Both the position numbers and the translations under genes were made by a program. Of a stretch of DNA of 64,000 bases, positions 10,203 through 18,832 are shown in pieces. The notes beneath the pieces are model-generated. The model saw nothing but the letters and a program-made list of their open reading frames with translations, was not told the origin of the DNA and did not search any database. The stretch's first letter is position 1. The number at the start of each line of letters is the position of its first letter. The stretch comes from Pasteurellaceae bacterium Pebbles2 (lineage in GTDB: Bacteria; Pseudomonadota; Gammaproteobacteria; Enterobacterales; Pasteurellaceae): the NCBI GenBank assembly GCA_023101505.1, contig LVZA01000001.1:1674001-1738000 (forward strand), written 5' to 3'.

Positions 10203-10715
10203 TTATTTTAATAAGCCTTTCATTGCGCTTTCTTCTTGTTTAATGCGTACGGCTAAAATAAACGCATAAATCGGCAAGCCAATAATGGCGGTGTAGGCGG
10301 CGTGGCAAAATAGGCTTAAGCCAATGAGTTCAGGCAGAATATTCAAAAAATAATTGGGGTGGCGAACATATTTAAACAAAAATGACTGGTTGATTTTGTG
10401 TTCAGGCAAAATATAAATTTTCACCGTCCAAATTTCTTTTAATTCATAAATCACATAAAACAACATTGCAATGGCGAAAATTAAAATGGCTAAACCCAGT
10501 TGCGATGTGCCGTCGAAGCTGGCTTGGGTGTAATTTGCTTCTGTGATGGCGGCAACATAAAAGAGAATGTGCGCCACCGACAACAACGCCGAATTGCGTT
10601 TGCCATATTGCACTGCGCCTTTTTGGATCAGTGCTTTTTCGTGGCGAATAGAAATTGAGAGGCTGTAAAAACGAATGGCTAAAATGAGCGCAAAAACGAT
10701 GTTGATTAATAACAT
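10203..10715 (-). CDS. Integral membrane protein, isoprenylcysteine carboxyl methyltransferase (ICMT)-like
   Basis: A 170-residue membrane protein with about five hydrophobic helices. The C-terminal part carries the ICMT/PEMT-type signature KYVRHPNYFLN and a downstream RIKQEESAM (Arg and Glu pair), which in the family bind SAM and the membrane substrate. The start is ATG 10715 (MLLINIVFAL), with AAGGAT eleven bases upstream; a longer frame to 10799 lacks such a site. Bacteria have no prenylated CaaX proteins in the eukaryotic sense, so the substrate is unknown. It sits between cmoA and the divergent aspS. Confidence 0.8.
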   Translation of the reverse strand: MLLINIVFALILAIRFYSLSISIRHEKALIQKGAVQYGKRNSALLSVAHILFYVAAITEANYTQASFDGTSQLGLAILIFAIAMLFYVIYELKEIWTVKIYILPEHKINQSFLFKYVRHPNYFLNILPELIGLSLFCHAAYTAIIGLPIYAFILAVRIKQEESAMKGLLK

Positions 10716-10941
10716 AAAATTATCCTTATTTTTATTATGGGTTTGAAAAAGTGGCTTAATATAACAAAAGGCGATATGAAATTCACACGAAATCGGCAAA
10801 ATCTTTACTCATCGTGCCTGTTTCGCAGTAACTTGAATGAAAATTGCGCTGAAATAACCTTTTTCTCTCTTTAGATTTTCGGCTATAATTAGGGCAATTT
10901 TTTTCGTAATTTTATAGAACAGTAAAACAAAGGATTTTTAA

Positions 10942-12714
10942 ATGATGCGTACTCACTATTGCGGTGCATTAAACCGTAGCCACGTTGGACAAGAAGTAAC
11001 ATTAAGCGGTTGGGTGAATAAACGCCGTGATTTAGGCGGATTAATTTTTATTGATTTGCGTGATGTGCAAGGCATTGTGCAAGTGTTTTTCGACCCGAAA
11101 TATCAAGCCGCATTAGAAAAAGCGGCGAGCTTGCGTGGTGAATTTTGTGTACAAATCAAAGGCGAAGTTATCGCTCGCCCTGATAATCAAATCAACAAAA
11201 ATATGGCAACAGGCGAAGTGGAAGTGTTGGCGAAAGAGCTAAGCATTTACAACACCGCAGACGTATTGCCGTTGGATTTCAACCAAAATAACACTGAAGA
11301 ACAACGCTTAAAATATCGTTATTTGGATTTGCGTCGCCCAGAAATGGCACAACGCTTAAAAACTCGTGCCAAAATCACCAGTTTCGTACGTCGTTTTATG
11401 GACGACAACGGTTTCTTAGACATTGAAACTCCAATGTTGACCAAAGCCACACCAGAGGGCGCACGAGATTATTTAGTGCCGAGCCGTGTGCATAAAGGCA
11501 AATTCTATGCCTTGCCACAATCGCCACAATTATTCAAACAATTACTGATGATGTCAGGCTTCGACCGTTATTATCAAATCGTGAAGTGTTTCCGTGATGA
11601 AGATTTGCGTGCCGACCGTCAACCTGAATTCACCCAAATCGATGTGGAAACCTCATTCTTAACCGCACCAGAAGTGCGTGCGATTATGGAACAAATGGTA
11701 CACGGCTTGTGGTTGGATATTATCGGTGTGGATTTAGGCAAATTCCCTGTGATGACGTGGGCAGAAGCAATGGAGCGTTTTGGTTCAGACAAGCCAGATT
11801 TACGCAACCCGTTGGAAATTGTAACCATCAGCGATTTAGTCAAAGACGTGGAATTCAGCGTATTCAAAGAACCTGCTAACGACAAAGGCGGTCGAGTAGC
11901 CGCTATTCGTGTGCCAAACGGTGCAAGCGTAACTCGTAAGCAAATCGACGATTACACTAAATTTGTCGGCATTTACGGTGCAAAAGGCTTGGCGTGGTTA
12001 AAAGTCAACGATTTAACCGCAGGTCTTGACGGCGTGCAAAGCCCGATTGCGAAATTCTTATCAGAAGATGTGTTAAAAGCGATTTTAGAACGTACCCAAG
12101 CACAAACAGGCGATATCATTTTCTTCGGTGCAGACAAATGGCAAACCACCACCGATGCACTTGGTGCGCTACGCTTAAAATTAGGACGTGATTTAGAACT
12201 CACTCGCTTAAACGAATGGCAACCACTTTGGGTCATCGACTTCCCAATGTTTGAACGTGATGACGAGGGCAACCTCGCCGCAATGCACCATCCATTCACA
12301 TCACCAAAAGATTTCAGCCCAGAACAGCTTGAAGCCGACCCGACAAGTGCGGTGGCAAATGCCTATGATATGGTGATCAACGGCTACGAAGTAGGCGGTG
12401 GCTCAGTGCGAATTTTCGACCCGAAAATGCAACAAACCGTATTCCGCATTTTAGGCATTAACGAACAAGACCAACGTGAAAAATTCGGCTTCTTACTCGA
12501 CGCCTTAAAATTCGGCACACCACCACACGCAGGTTTAGCATTCGGTTTAGACCGTTTAACAATGCTATTAACAGGCACAGACAACATTCGTGATGTCATC
12601 GCATTCCCGAAAACCACCGCCGCCGCGTGTTTAATGACCGACGCCCCGAGCTTCGCAAACCCGCAGGCATTGGCGGAGTTGGCTGTGGAAGTGGTTAAGG
12701 TGGAGAAAGAGTAA
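10942..12714 (+). CDS. aspS: Aspartyl-tRNA synthetase
   Basis: Class II synthetase charging tRNA-Asp. 590 residues, matching the bacterial-type enzyme of Haemophilus and E. coli. Order: N-terminal OB-fold anticodon domain (residues 1-105, [19 protein letters not shown]), class II core with motif 2 [18 protein letters not shown], the GAD insertion domain at about 300-410, and motif 3 [13 protein letters not shown] near the C-terminus. Two adjacent ATGs (10942, 10945) are possible; AAAGGA lies upstream at 10929. There is no recognisable terminator; transcription may continue into the transposase gene 24 bp downstream. Confidence 0.98.
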   Translation: MMRTHYCGALNRSHVGQEVTLSGWVNKRRDLGGLIFIDLRDVQGIVQVFFDPKYQAALEKAASLRGEFCVQIKGEVIARPDNQINKNMATGEVEVLAKELSIYNTADVLPLDFNQNNTEEQRLKYRYLDLRRPEMAQRLKTRAKITSFVRRFMDDNGFLDIETPMLTKATPEGARDYLVPSRVHKGKFYALPQSPQLFKQLLMMSGFDRYYQIVKCFRDEDLRADRQPEFTQIDVETSFLTAPEVRAIMEQMVHGLWLDIIGVDLGKFPVMTWAEAMERFGSDKPDLRNPLEIVTISDLVKDVEFSVFKEPANDKGGRVAAIRVPNGASVTRKQIDDYTKFVGIYGAKGLAWLKVNDLTAGLDGVQSPIAKFLSEDVLKAILERTQAQTGDIIFFGADKWQTTTDALGALRLKLGRDLELTRLNEWQPLWVIDFPMFERDDEGNLAAMHHPFTSPKDFSPEQLEADPTSAVANAYDMVINGYEVGGGSVRIFDPKMQQTVFRILGINEQDQREKFGFLLDALKFGTPPHAGLAFGLDRLTMLLTGTDNIRDVIAFPKTTAAACLMTDAPSFANPQALAELAVEVVKVEKE

Positions 12715-12719
12715 ATTTC

Positions 12720-12735
12720 AAAGGGGAAACCCTTT
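12720..12735 (+). promoter_or_regulatory. GAAA-tetraloop hairpin covering the ribosome site of the transposase gene
   Basis: AAAGGG-GAAA-CCCTTT is a perfect 6-bp stem with a GNRA loop, placed between the aspS stop and the ATG at 12739. The only Shine-Dalgarno-like bases (AAGGGG) are inside the stem, so the hairpin could limit translation of the transposase. Confidence 0.55.
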
Positions 12736-12738
12736 AAT

Positions 12739-13269
12739 ATGATGCGATATAATCCCGATATCCATAAAAGACGGAGTATTCGTTTAAAAGGGTATAATTA
12801 TTCTTCGCTAGGTGATTATTTCATCACGATTTGTTGCGTGGATAGAAATCCATTATTTGGTGAAATTGTCGATAACCAGATGTGTTTGAATGAAAATGGT
12901 GTTATTGCACGGCGTGAATGGCTCAAAACGCTTAGTTGCCGAAAAGGTGTGGAGTTGGGGGAATTTATTATTATGCCCAACCACATACACGCAATTGTGA
13001 GTTTTACCGAAGAATTTCAGCGCATCAATAGTGAAAAGGGCGTATGCCATACGCCCCTACAATCTCCGTCATATACGTTGGGAGCAATTATTCGGGGATA
13101 TAAAAGTGCAGTTACGAGCCAGTTGAAAGAGCAACTGGGAGAGCGAATTTGGCAACGGAATTACTATGAACATATCATTCGAAATGAAAAGTCTTATGAA
13201 ATGATCGAAGATTATATAAAGAACAATCCGCTGACTTGGGAAAATGATCGGTTTTTTATTAAGGTGTAA
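12739..13269 (+). CDS. REP-associated tyrosine transposase (RAYT, IS200-like Y1 family)
   Basis: A 176-residue single-strand DNA transposase of the HUH/Y1 class. Such proteins are thought to mobilise or have spread REP palindromes. The HUH metal-binding motif is seen as MPNHIHAIV (about residues 79-87), and the catalytic tyrosine is expected in WQRNYYEHIIRNEKSY (about 140-155). The start RSIRLKGYNYSSLGDYFIT and the ending IEDYIKNNPLTWENDRF are typical. It lacks terminal inverted repeats of its own and is followed by an array of the palindromes it presumably recognises; one copy lies inside the gene (residues about 100-107). It separates aspS from nudB, which suggests insertion. All catalytic features appear intact. 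Confidence 0.92.
   Translation: MMRYNPDIHKRRSIRLKGYNYSSLGDYFITICCVDRNPLFGEIVDNQMCLNENGVIARREWLKTLSCRKGVELGEFIIMPNHIHAIVSFTEEFQRINSEKGVCHTPLQSPSYTLGAIIRGYKSAVTSQLKEQLGERIWQRNYYEHIIRNEKSYEMIEDYIKNNPLTWENDRFFIKV
13038..13060. repeat. REP-like palindrome inside the transposase gene
   Basis: GGGCGTATGCCATACGCCCC followed by TAC. It is the same palindrome as in the downstream array, here read in frame as GVCHTPL between the HUH motif and the catalytic tyrosine. Confidence 0.85.
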
Positions 13270-13293
13270 GAAAAACGATAGAATATTGCATTT

Positions 13294-13714
13294 GTAGGGG
13301 CGTATGGCATACGCCCCTACAGAATGAATTTATATTTTGAGAAAATAACAAATTTTGATTGTCTCGTTGGTGTATATGACTTATTCGTACAAATTTTGTA
13401 TAAAAATTGCGAATTGGGGACACAATATGGGGCGTATGCCATACGCCCCTACAGAATGAATTTATATTTTGAGAAAATAACAAATTTTGATTGTCTCGTT
13501 GGTGTATATGACTTATTCGTACAAATTTTGTATAAAAATTGCGAATTTGGGACACAATATGGGGCGTATGCTATACGCCCCTACAGAATGAATTTATATT
13601 TTGAGAAAATAACAAATTTTGATTGTCTCGTTGGTGTATATGACTTATTCGTACAAATTTTGTATAAGAATTGTGAATTGGGGACACAATGTAGGGGCGT
13701 ATGGTATACGCCCT
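13294..13714. repeat. REP array: three 132-bp units bounded by four palindromes
   Basis: Palindromes of the form GTAGGGGCGTATG/CATACGCCCCTAC occur at 13294-13320, 13428-13452, 13561-13584 and 13691-13714. Between them a nearly identical spacer is repeated three times; its start AGAATGAATTTATATTTTGA is at 13321, 13453 and 13585, exactly 132 bp apart. 132 is a multiple of 3, so a 133-codon plus-strand frame stays open through the array; I regard it as non-coding. The array fills the 467-bp gap between the transposase gene and nudB. Units differ at only a few bases, implying recent amplification or homogenisation. Confidence 0.93.
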
Positions 13715-13736
13715 GTCAACGTTAATGATAAATTAG

Positions 13737-14180
13737 ATGAATTACAAAAATCCTAATTCCGTTTTAGTGGTCATTTATGCCAAAAATTCAGGCAAGGTCT
13801 TAATGCTCCAACGCCAAGACGATCCTGAATTTTGGCAGTCGGTAACAGGTTCACTTGCTGAAAGTGAAACGCCTTATCAGACTGCCGAGCGAGAAGTGTT
13901 AGAAGAAATAGGAATTGACATAAAAGCGGAAAATCTATCTCTTTTCGATTGCCAAGAATGGATAGAATTTGAAATTTTCCCGCATTTTCGGTATAAATAC
14001 GCACCGAATATTACGCATTGCAAGGAACATTGGTTTTTATTGGCGTTACCCGATGAACGAACGCCACGCTTAAGCGAACATCTCGCTTACCAATGGCTCA
14101 ATCCACAAAATGCAGCACAACTGACTAAATCACCCAACAACCGAATAGCGATTGAAAAGTATTTAGTCCAAAAGGCTTAA
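13737..14180 (+). CDS. nudB: Dihydroneopterin triphosphate diphosphatase (Nudix)
   Basis: Removes pyrophosphate from dihydroneopterin triphosphate, an early folate-synthesis step in the cytoplasm. 147 residues, the family length. The Nudix box is seen as GSLAESETPYQTAEREVLEE with IGI following, in the form GX5EX7REUXEEXGU. The neighbours aspS (upstream, across the inserted REP region) and yebC-ruvCAB (downstream) are the usual Pasteurellaceae order. No good Shine-Dalgarno precedes the ATG (the upstream bases are GATAAATTAG), perhaps because the repeat array replaced the native leader. Confidence 0.93.
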   Translation: MNYKNPNSVLVVIYAKNSGKVLMLQRQDDPEFWQSVTGSLAESETPYQTAEREVLEEIGIDIKAENLSLFDCQEWIEFEIFPHFRYKYAPNITHCKEHWFLLALPDERTPRLSEHLAYQWLNPQNAAQLTKSPNNRIAIEKYLVQKA

Positions 14181-14221
14181 AAAGTGCGGTGAAAAAACAC
14201 AAACTTTTTTCACCGCACTTT
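14179..14221 (+). terminator. Uptake-sequence pair terminator after nudB
   Basis: AAAAAGTGCGGTGAAAAAA and TTTTTTCACCGCACTTT form a long inverted pair that overlaps the nudB stop codon. Confidence 0.85.
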
Positions 14222-14375
14222 GTAATGTAAACAGGGTTCCCTTCTTTGCCGCCTAAAAATTGTTAAATTTGTAGGAAAACTTGTACTGTCTGAGCGAAGC
14301 GAGTTTACAAGTTTTCCGTTAAGCAAATTTAAGGATTTTTAGGAAACAAGGCAAAGCAAGGTCGCCTTTCTTTGG

Positions 14376-14405
14376 TTACTTTCTTTGGCGAAGCAAAGAA
14401 AGTAA
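14376..14405. repeat. 12-bp perfect inverted repeat before yebC
   Basis: TTACTTTCTTTG and CAAAGAAAGTAA pair perfectly around the 6-nt loop GCGAAG, with a further CTTTCTTTGG copy just upstream. It lies 26 bp before the yebC ATG within the 251-bp gap after nudB. The surrounding sequence (TGAGCGAAGCGAG and similar) also looks repeat-like. It could hinder or tune translation of yebC; no T run follows, so it is not a classical terminator. Confidence 0.7.
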
Positions 14406-14431
14406 CAGATCAAACTGAAAAGGAAAAGAGA

Positions 14432-15172
14432 ATGGCAGGACACAGTAAGTGGGCTAACATTAAACACCGCAAAGCAGCACAAGATGCACAACGTGGTAAA
14501 ATTTTTACAAAATTAATTCGTGAATTAGTTACTGCCGCAAAAATCGGTGGTGGCGATATTGCTTCAAATCCTCGCTTGCGTGCAGCGGTGGATAAAGCAC
14601 TTTCAAGCAATATGACTCGAGATACCATCAACCGTGCGATTGAGCGTGGTGTGGGTGGTGGCGATGACACCAATATGGAAACTCGTATTTACGAGGGCTA
14701 CGGACCAGGTGGCACGGCGGTAATGGTAGAGTGTTTGTCAGACAATGCAAACCGCACCATTTCACAAGTTCGCCCAAGTTTCACCAAATGTGGCGGCAAC
14801 TTAGGTACTGAGGGTTCAGTTGGTTACTTATTCAGCAAAAAGGGCTTAATCTTAATTCTTGAAGCTGATGAAGATGCCTTAACTGAAGCCGCAATCGAAG
14901 CGGGTGCAGATGATATTCAACCACAGGACGACGGTTCATTTGAAATCTACACTGCGTGGGAAGATTTAAGTGATGTGCGTGAGGGAATTGAAAAAGCAGG
15001 GTTCAAAATTGAAAATGCTGAAGTTACAATGATTCCATCAACCAGCGTTGATCTTGATGCGGAAAATGCACCTAAATTATTGAAATTAATTGATATGCTT
15101 GAAGATTGTGATGACGTACAAAACGTGTATCACAATGGTGAAATCAGCGACGAAGTGGCGGCATTACTTTAA
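14432..15172 (+). CDS. yebC: YebC/TACO1-family protein (translation or transcription regulator)
   Basis: A 246-residue cytoplasmic protein starting at [19 protein letters not shown], the unmistakable family N-terminus; a longer frame upstream to 14372 runs through a hairpin and has no ribosome site. AAAGGAAAAGAG precedes the ATG. Family members occur beside ruvC in many bacteria and have been described both as transcription regulators and as factors that help translation of polyproline stretches; the sequence does not decide between these. Residues such as [19 protein letters not shown] and YEGYGPGG are conserved. Followed by a lipoprotein gene and ruvCAB. Confidence 0.96.
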   Translation: MAGHSKWANIKHRKAAQDAQRGKIFTKLIRELVTAAKIGGGDIASNPRLRAAVDKALSSNMTRDTINRAIERGVGGGDDTNMETRIYEGYGPGGTAVMVECLSDNANRTISQVRPSFTKCGGNLGTEGSVGYLFSKKGLILILEADEDALTEAAIEAGADDIQPQDDGSFEIYTAWEDLSDVREGIEKAGFKIENAEVTMIPSTSVDLDAENAPKLLKLIDMLEDCDDVQNVYHNGEISDEVAALL

Positions 15173-15256
15173 CTGGGTTCACTTTTGAGATTTTTGTGGT
15201 AAGATGAAGTGGTCTTTTAAGGACAATAAATTATAACATTTGAGTAAGGAGATCTT

Positions 15257-15799
15257 ATGAAATTAGTGAAATTTGTTCCTGCAATGATTGCTGCGGTTGT
15301 CTTATCCGCTTGTACTGCAAACCAAGCTGCACAAGAAGCAGCGGCTGAAGCAAAAGCAATGGAAGCGCAAGCGATTGAGCAAGCTGCAATGAAAGCTGAA
15401 GCGCAAGCGACTGAAATGGCAAAAAACATTGACGGCAAAGCACAAATTACAGTAGAAAAATTAAAAACTACCAATAAATCTGTGGCATATCGTTGTCAAT
15501 CAGGCAAAACAGTAACTGCAACTTATGCCTTTGAGGGCAATGATGCACGTGCTGTGAATGTTCGCTTAGGCACAGGCAAAAAAGCATTAAAAGCCTCATT
15601 ATTGCGTGATGATAACAACAAAGATTTCGTTTCATTCACATCTGATCAATATGTTTGGAATGTGGATTCAGCCTTAACACTAGACACTGCAGCAAAAACA
15701 GATGCAGTACACTTAGTGAAAAAAGGCGCGCAAAATGATGAAATTTTAGCAAAACTTTGTGATGTTAATAAGTCTGCGACAAAGCGATTAAATAAATAA
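15257..15799 (+). CDS. Lipoprotein with an Ala-rich helix and a possible MliC-like domain
   Basis: A 180-residue lipoprotein: signal peptide with lipobox LSAC, Cys19 being the lipidation site. Residues 20-60 are Ala/Glu/Gln-rich, predicted helix or coiled coil. The C-terminal part (about 65-175) has VAYRCQSGKTVTATYAF, which resembles the opening strands of the MliC lysozyme-inhibitor fold, and a second Cys near the end (AKLCDVN) that could pair with the first. The MliC relation is a guess from the pattern. AAGGAG lies seven bases before the ATG. It has its own terminator at 15818-15856 and sits between yebC and ruvC. Confidence 0.75.
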   Translation: MKLVKFVPAMIAAVVLSACTANQAAQEAAAEAKAMEAQAIEQAAMKAEAQATEMAKNIDGKAQITVEKLKTTNKSVAYRCQSGKTVTATYAFEGNDARAVNVRLGTGKKALKASLLRDDNNKDFVSFTSDQYVWNVDSALTLDTAAKTDAVHLVKKGAQNDEILAKLCDVNKSATKRLNK

Positions 15800-15817
15800 T
15801 AGAAATACGCTATGATA

Positions 15818-15856
15818 AGCGGGCAGGAGTGAAAATTCTTGCCCGTTTAATTTTTT
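15818..15856 (+). terminator. Terminator between the lipoprotein gene and ruvC
   Basis: CGGGCA and TGCCCG form a stem around a 14-nt loop, followed by GTTTAATTTTTT. It ends ten bases before the ruvC ATG, so it could also attenuate read-through into ruvCAB. Confidence 0.75.
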
Positions 15857-15865
15857 AGGGAATTT

Positions 15866-16438
15866 ATGAGCATTATTTTAGGCATCGACCCAGGTTCAAG
15901 GGTTACAGGCTATGGCGTGATTCGCCAAACAGGGCGAGAATTAGTCTATCTTGGCAGTGGTGCAATTCGCACGCAAGCCGAAGATATGCCAACACGTTTA
16001 AAACGAATTTATGCGGGCGTTAGCGAAATTATCACCCAGTTTCAGCCTGAAATGTTTGCTATTGAAGAAGTCTTTTTGGCGAAAAACCCCAATTCTGCCT
16101 TAAAGCTCGGACAGGCAAGAGGCGTGGCGATTGTAGCGGCGGTAAATCAAGATTTGCCGGTGTTTGAATATGCGGCACGTTTGGTGAAACAAACGGTAAC
16201 AGGCATTGGCTCTGCTGACAAAGTTCAAGTACAAGAAATGGTAACTCGCATTCTGAAATTATCCGACAAACCGCAAGCCGATGCGGCAGATGCCCTAGCG
16301 ATTGCGATTACGCACGCTCACACCATTCAACATAGCCTACAAATTTCACGCAGTGCCAAACCTAGCGAAACACAAGAAAAATACACCGCACTTTTACGCA
16401 CTCGCTACAGCCGTGGGCGGTTTAGATTAAAAATTTAA
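15866..16438 (+). CDS. ruvC: Holliday junction resolvase RuvC
   Basis: Endonuclease that cuts Holliday junctions symmetrically in homologous recombination. 190 residues, the family length. The acidic catalytic residues are visible in [14 protein letters not shown] (Asp7), AIEEVF (Glu), and the C-terminal [14 protein letters not shown] (Asp pair). Start at [17 protein letters not shown] lies eight bases upstream. First gene of ruvC-ruvA-ruvB, all on the plus strand with short gaps (56 and 18 bp). Confidence 0.98.
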   Translation: MSIILGIDPGSRVTGYGVIRQTGRELVYLGSGAIRTQAEDMPTRLKRIYAGVSEIITQFQPEMFAIEEVFLAKNPNSALKLGQARGVAIVAAVNQDLPVFEYAARLVKQTVTGIGSADKVQVQEMVTRILKLSDKPQADAADALAIAITHAHTIQHSLQISRSAKPSETQEKYTALLRTRYSRGRFRLKI

Positions 16439-16494
16439 CTGTTTTTTTATTCAGTTTTTAGTATAATAGGGAAAATTTTTTGCAAGGATAAATT

Positions 16495-17109
16495 ATGATT
16501 GGTCGTTTACACGGAAAACTTATCGAAAAACAGCCCCCCGAAATTTTGCTTGATGTGCAAGGCGTGGGCTATGAACTCTTATTACCGATGACCAGTTTTT
16601 ATAATTTGCCTGAAATTGGGCAAGAATGCACCTTATTCACCCATTTTGTTGTGCGTGAAGATGCCCATTTATTATTCGGATTTTCCTATAAACAAGACCG
16701 CACTTTATTCCGTGAGTTAATCAAAACCAATGGCGTAGGACCAAAATTGGCACTGGCGATTTTGTCGGCAATGTCGGTGGCAGAATTTGCTTATGCTATC
16801 GAACGAGAAGAATTGTCTAAATTAGTGAAAATCCCTGGGGTTGGCAAAAAAACCGCAGAGCGTTTATTGGTGGAATTAAAAGGCAAATTCAAAGGTATTC
16901 AACAGCCTGATTTCTTTGTGGAAAGCACTCACTTACCTGTTGCTGAAAAAGCACAATCCAATGAAAATATTCAACTTGATGATGCCGTTGCTGCTTTAAT
17001 TGCCTTGGGCTATAAAGCCTCTGATGCAGAAAAAATGGTGAAAAAAGTGGCTAAATCAGGCTTGAGTAGCGAACAGTTAATTCGTGAAGCCTTAAAAGCC
17101 GCATTATAA
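16495..17109 (+). CDS. ruvA: Holliday junction branch-migration protein RuvA
   Basis: Tetrameric junction-binding subunit of the RuvAB branch-migration motor. 204 residues. Domain I is an OB fold ([20 protein letters not shown]), domain II holds two helix-hairpin-helix motifs ([13 protein letters not shown] and [17 protein letters not shown]) that grip the junction backbone, and domain III (about 155-204) is the RuvB-binding UBA-like bundle. AAGGAT precedes the ATG. A TATAAT stretch at about 16461 just upstream could give it a promoter of its own within the ruv cluster. Confidence 0.98.
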   Translation: MIGRLHGKLIEKQPPEILLDVQGVGYELLLPMTSFYNLPEIGQECTLFTHFVVREDAHLLFGFSYKQDRTLFRELIKTNGVGPKLALAILSAMSVAEFAYAIEREELSKLVKIPGVGKKTAERLLVELKGKFKGIQQPDFFVESTHLPVAEKAQSNENIQLDDAVAALIALGYKASDAEKMVKKVAKSGLSSEQLIREALKAAL

Positions 17110-17127
17110 ATTGCACTAGGATAGAAA

Positions 17128-18135
17128 ATGATTGAAGCAGATCGCATTATTAGTGCCAGTGCTAAACTTGATGATGAAGCCGTTGACCGTGCAATTCGCC
17201 CGAAATTACTTGCTGATTATGTGGGGCAGCCACAAGTGCGGTCGCAAATGGAGATTTTTATCCAAGCAGCAAAATTACGCCAAGATGCCTTAGATCATCT
17301 ATTAGTTTTTGGGCCACCAGGGCTGGGGAAAACCACGCTTGCTAACATTGTTGCTAATGAAATGGGTGTAAATATTCGCACCACGTCAGGTCCTGTATTG
17401 GAAAAAGCAGGGGATTTGGCCGCAATGCTGACCAATCTTGAACCGCACGATGTGTTATTTATCGATGAAATTCACCGTTTATCACCTGCGATTGAAGAAG
17501 TGTTATACCCAGCAATGGAAGATTATCAGCTGGATATTATGATCGGTGAAGGCCCAGCTGCTCGCTCGATTAAATTAGATCTTCCGCCTTTCACCTTAAT
17601 TGGGGCGACCACTCGAGCAGGCTCGCTCACCTCGCCATTGCGTGATCGCTTTGGCATTGTGCAACGTCTTGAATTTTATTCGGTGGAAGATTTAACCTTT
17701 ATTGTCAGTCGTAGTGCTAATTGTCTGAATTTAGATATTTCGCCTGAAGCTGCTCTTGAGATCGCACGCCGTTCACGTGGCACGCCTCGAATAGCCAACC
17801 GTTTATTACGCCGAGTGCGAGATTATGCCGACGTAAAAAATCGTGGTGTGATTTCTGCTGAGATTGCTAATGCTGCGCTTTCAATGCTCGACATCGATCC
17901 TGCAGGCTTTGATTATCTCGACCGTAAATTATTAAGTTCCATTATTGAACGTTTTGATGGCGGACCTGTGGGCCTAGACAATCTCGCCGCTGCTATTGGC
18001 GAAGAACGAGATACCATTGAAGATGTGCTAGAGCCTTATTTAATTCAACAAGGTTTTTTACAACGCACCCCACGAGGGCGTATTGCCACCTCGCAAACCT
18101 ACCGACATTTTGGCTTGGAAAAATTGACAGAGTAG
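17128..18135 (+). CDS. ruvB: Holliday junction DNA helicase RuvB
   Basis: AAA+ ATPase ring that pumps DNA through the RuvA-bound junction. 335 residues. Walker [12 protein letters not shown], Walker [10 protein letters not shown], sensor 1 within [19 protein letters not shown] (which also carries the arginine finger region), sensor 2 [18 protein letters not shown], and the C-terminal winged helix ([16 protein letters not shown]). AGGATAGAA lies before the ATG, 18 bp after ruvA. Transcription ends at the paired uptake sequences at 18168-18209, shared with the convergent leuD. Confidence 0.98.
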   Translation: MIEADRIISASAKLDDEAVDRAIRPKLLADYVGQPQVRSQMEIFIQAAKLRQDALDHLLVFGPPGLGKTTLANIVANEMGVNIRTTSGPVLEKAGDLAAMLTNLEPHDVLFIDEIHRLSPAIEEVLYPAMEDYQLDIMIGEGPAARSIKLDLPPFTLIGATTRAGSLTSPLRDRFGIVQRLEFYSVEDLTFIVSRSANCLNLDISPEAALEIARRSRGTPRIANRLLRRVRDYADVKNRGVISAEIANAALSMLDIDPAGFDYLDRKLLSSIIERFDGGPVGLDNLAAAIGEERDTIEDVLEPYLIQQGFLQRTPRGRIATSQTYRHFGLEKLTE

Positions 18136-18167
18136 GGGCTATTTATCATTTTTTAGTTTAAACAAAT

Positions 18168-18209
18168 AAAAAAAGCACCGCACTTTTAATAAAGTGCGGT
18201 GCTTTTTCT
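18168..18209. terminator. Bidirectional terminator between ruvB and leuD (uptake-sequence pair)
   Basis: AAAAAAGCACCGCACTTT and AAAGTGCGGTGCTTTTT form a near-perfect 15-bp stem with a very short loop. T runs exist on both strands, suiting the convergent genes. Confidence 0.9.
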
Positions 18210-18217
18210 TATCGTTT

Positions 18218-18820
18218 TTATCTTAAAAATGCAGGAATTTTGCTTTCGTATTCTGCAATTTTATCTTCGTATTGAAGTGTTAAACCGATGTTGTCCAAGC
18301 CGTTTAATAGGCAGTGGCGGCGGAATTCGTCGAGTTCAAAGTGATACACTTTGTCGCCTGTGGTAACGGTCATCGCTTCTAAATCGATTTGGATTTCTTT
18401 GCCCTCGTTTGCCCATACCCATTGGAAGATTTCTTCCACTTCTTCTTCGCTTAAACGCACTGGTAACATATGGTTGTTTAAGCTGTTGTTGTAGAAAATA
18501 TCAGCAAAACTTGGTGCGATCATTGCTTTAAAGCCATAATCCGCCAATGCCCACGGAGCGTGTTCACGAGAAGAGCCGCAGCCTAAATTTTTGCGAGCAA
18601 GCAAAATTGTTGCGCCTTGATATTGTGGAAAATTCAGCACGAATTCAGGGTTAGCCTGTGTGCCTGCAGCATCAAGATAACGCCATTCGTGGAATAAATG
18701 TTTGCCGAAGCCTACACGTGTGATCGCTTGCAAAAATTGTTTTGGAATAATCGCATCGGTGTCCACATTCGCTGCATCAAGTGGAACGACTAAGCCTGAA
18801 AGTTGTTTAAATCCTGCCAT
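18218..18820 (-). CDS. leuD: 3-isopropylmalate dehydratase small subunit
   Basis: Small subunit of isopropylmalate isomerase (leucine synthesis). 200 residues, starting [20 protein letters not shown]. Conserved [12 protein letters not shown] and [13 protein letters not shown] are the swivelling-domain signatures. It is the last gene of the minus-strand leuABCD operon, 12 bp after leuC, with AAGGGGAAC before the ATG. Both subunits are present and intact. Confidence 0.98.
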   Translation of the reverse strand: MAGFKQLSGLVVPLDAANVDTDAIIPKQFLQAITRVGFGKHLFHEWRYLDAAGTQANPEFVLNFPQYQGATILLARKNLGCGSSREHAPWALADYGFKAMIAPSFADIFYNNSLNNHMLPVRLSEEEVEEIFQWVWANEGKEIQIDLEAMTVTTGDKVYHFELDEFRRHCLLNGLDNIGLTLQYEDKIAEYESKIPAFLR

Positions 18821-18832
18821 TTTTTGTTCCCC

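Noticed and set aside
13294-13714. CRISPR array
   Set aside because: Repeat units of 132 bp with identical spacers; the palindromes are REP-like and no cas genes are nearby.
13259-13725. Frames of 133 (plus) and 98 (minus) codons through the 132-bp REP array
   Set aside because: Artefact of a period divisible by three; the peptide is only the repeat translated three times.
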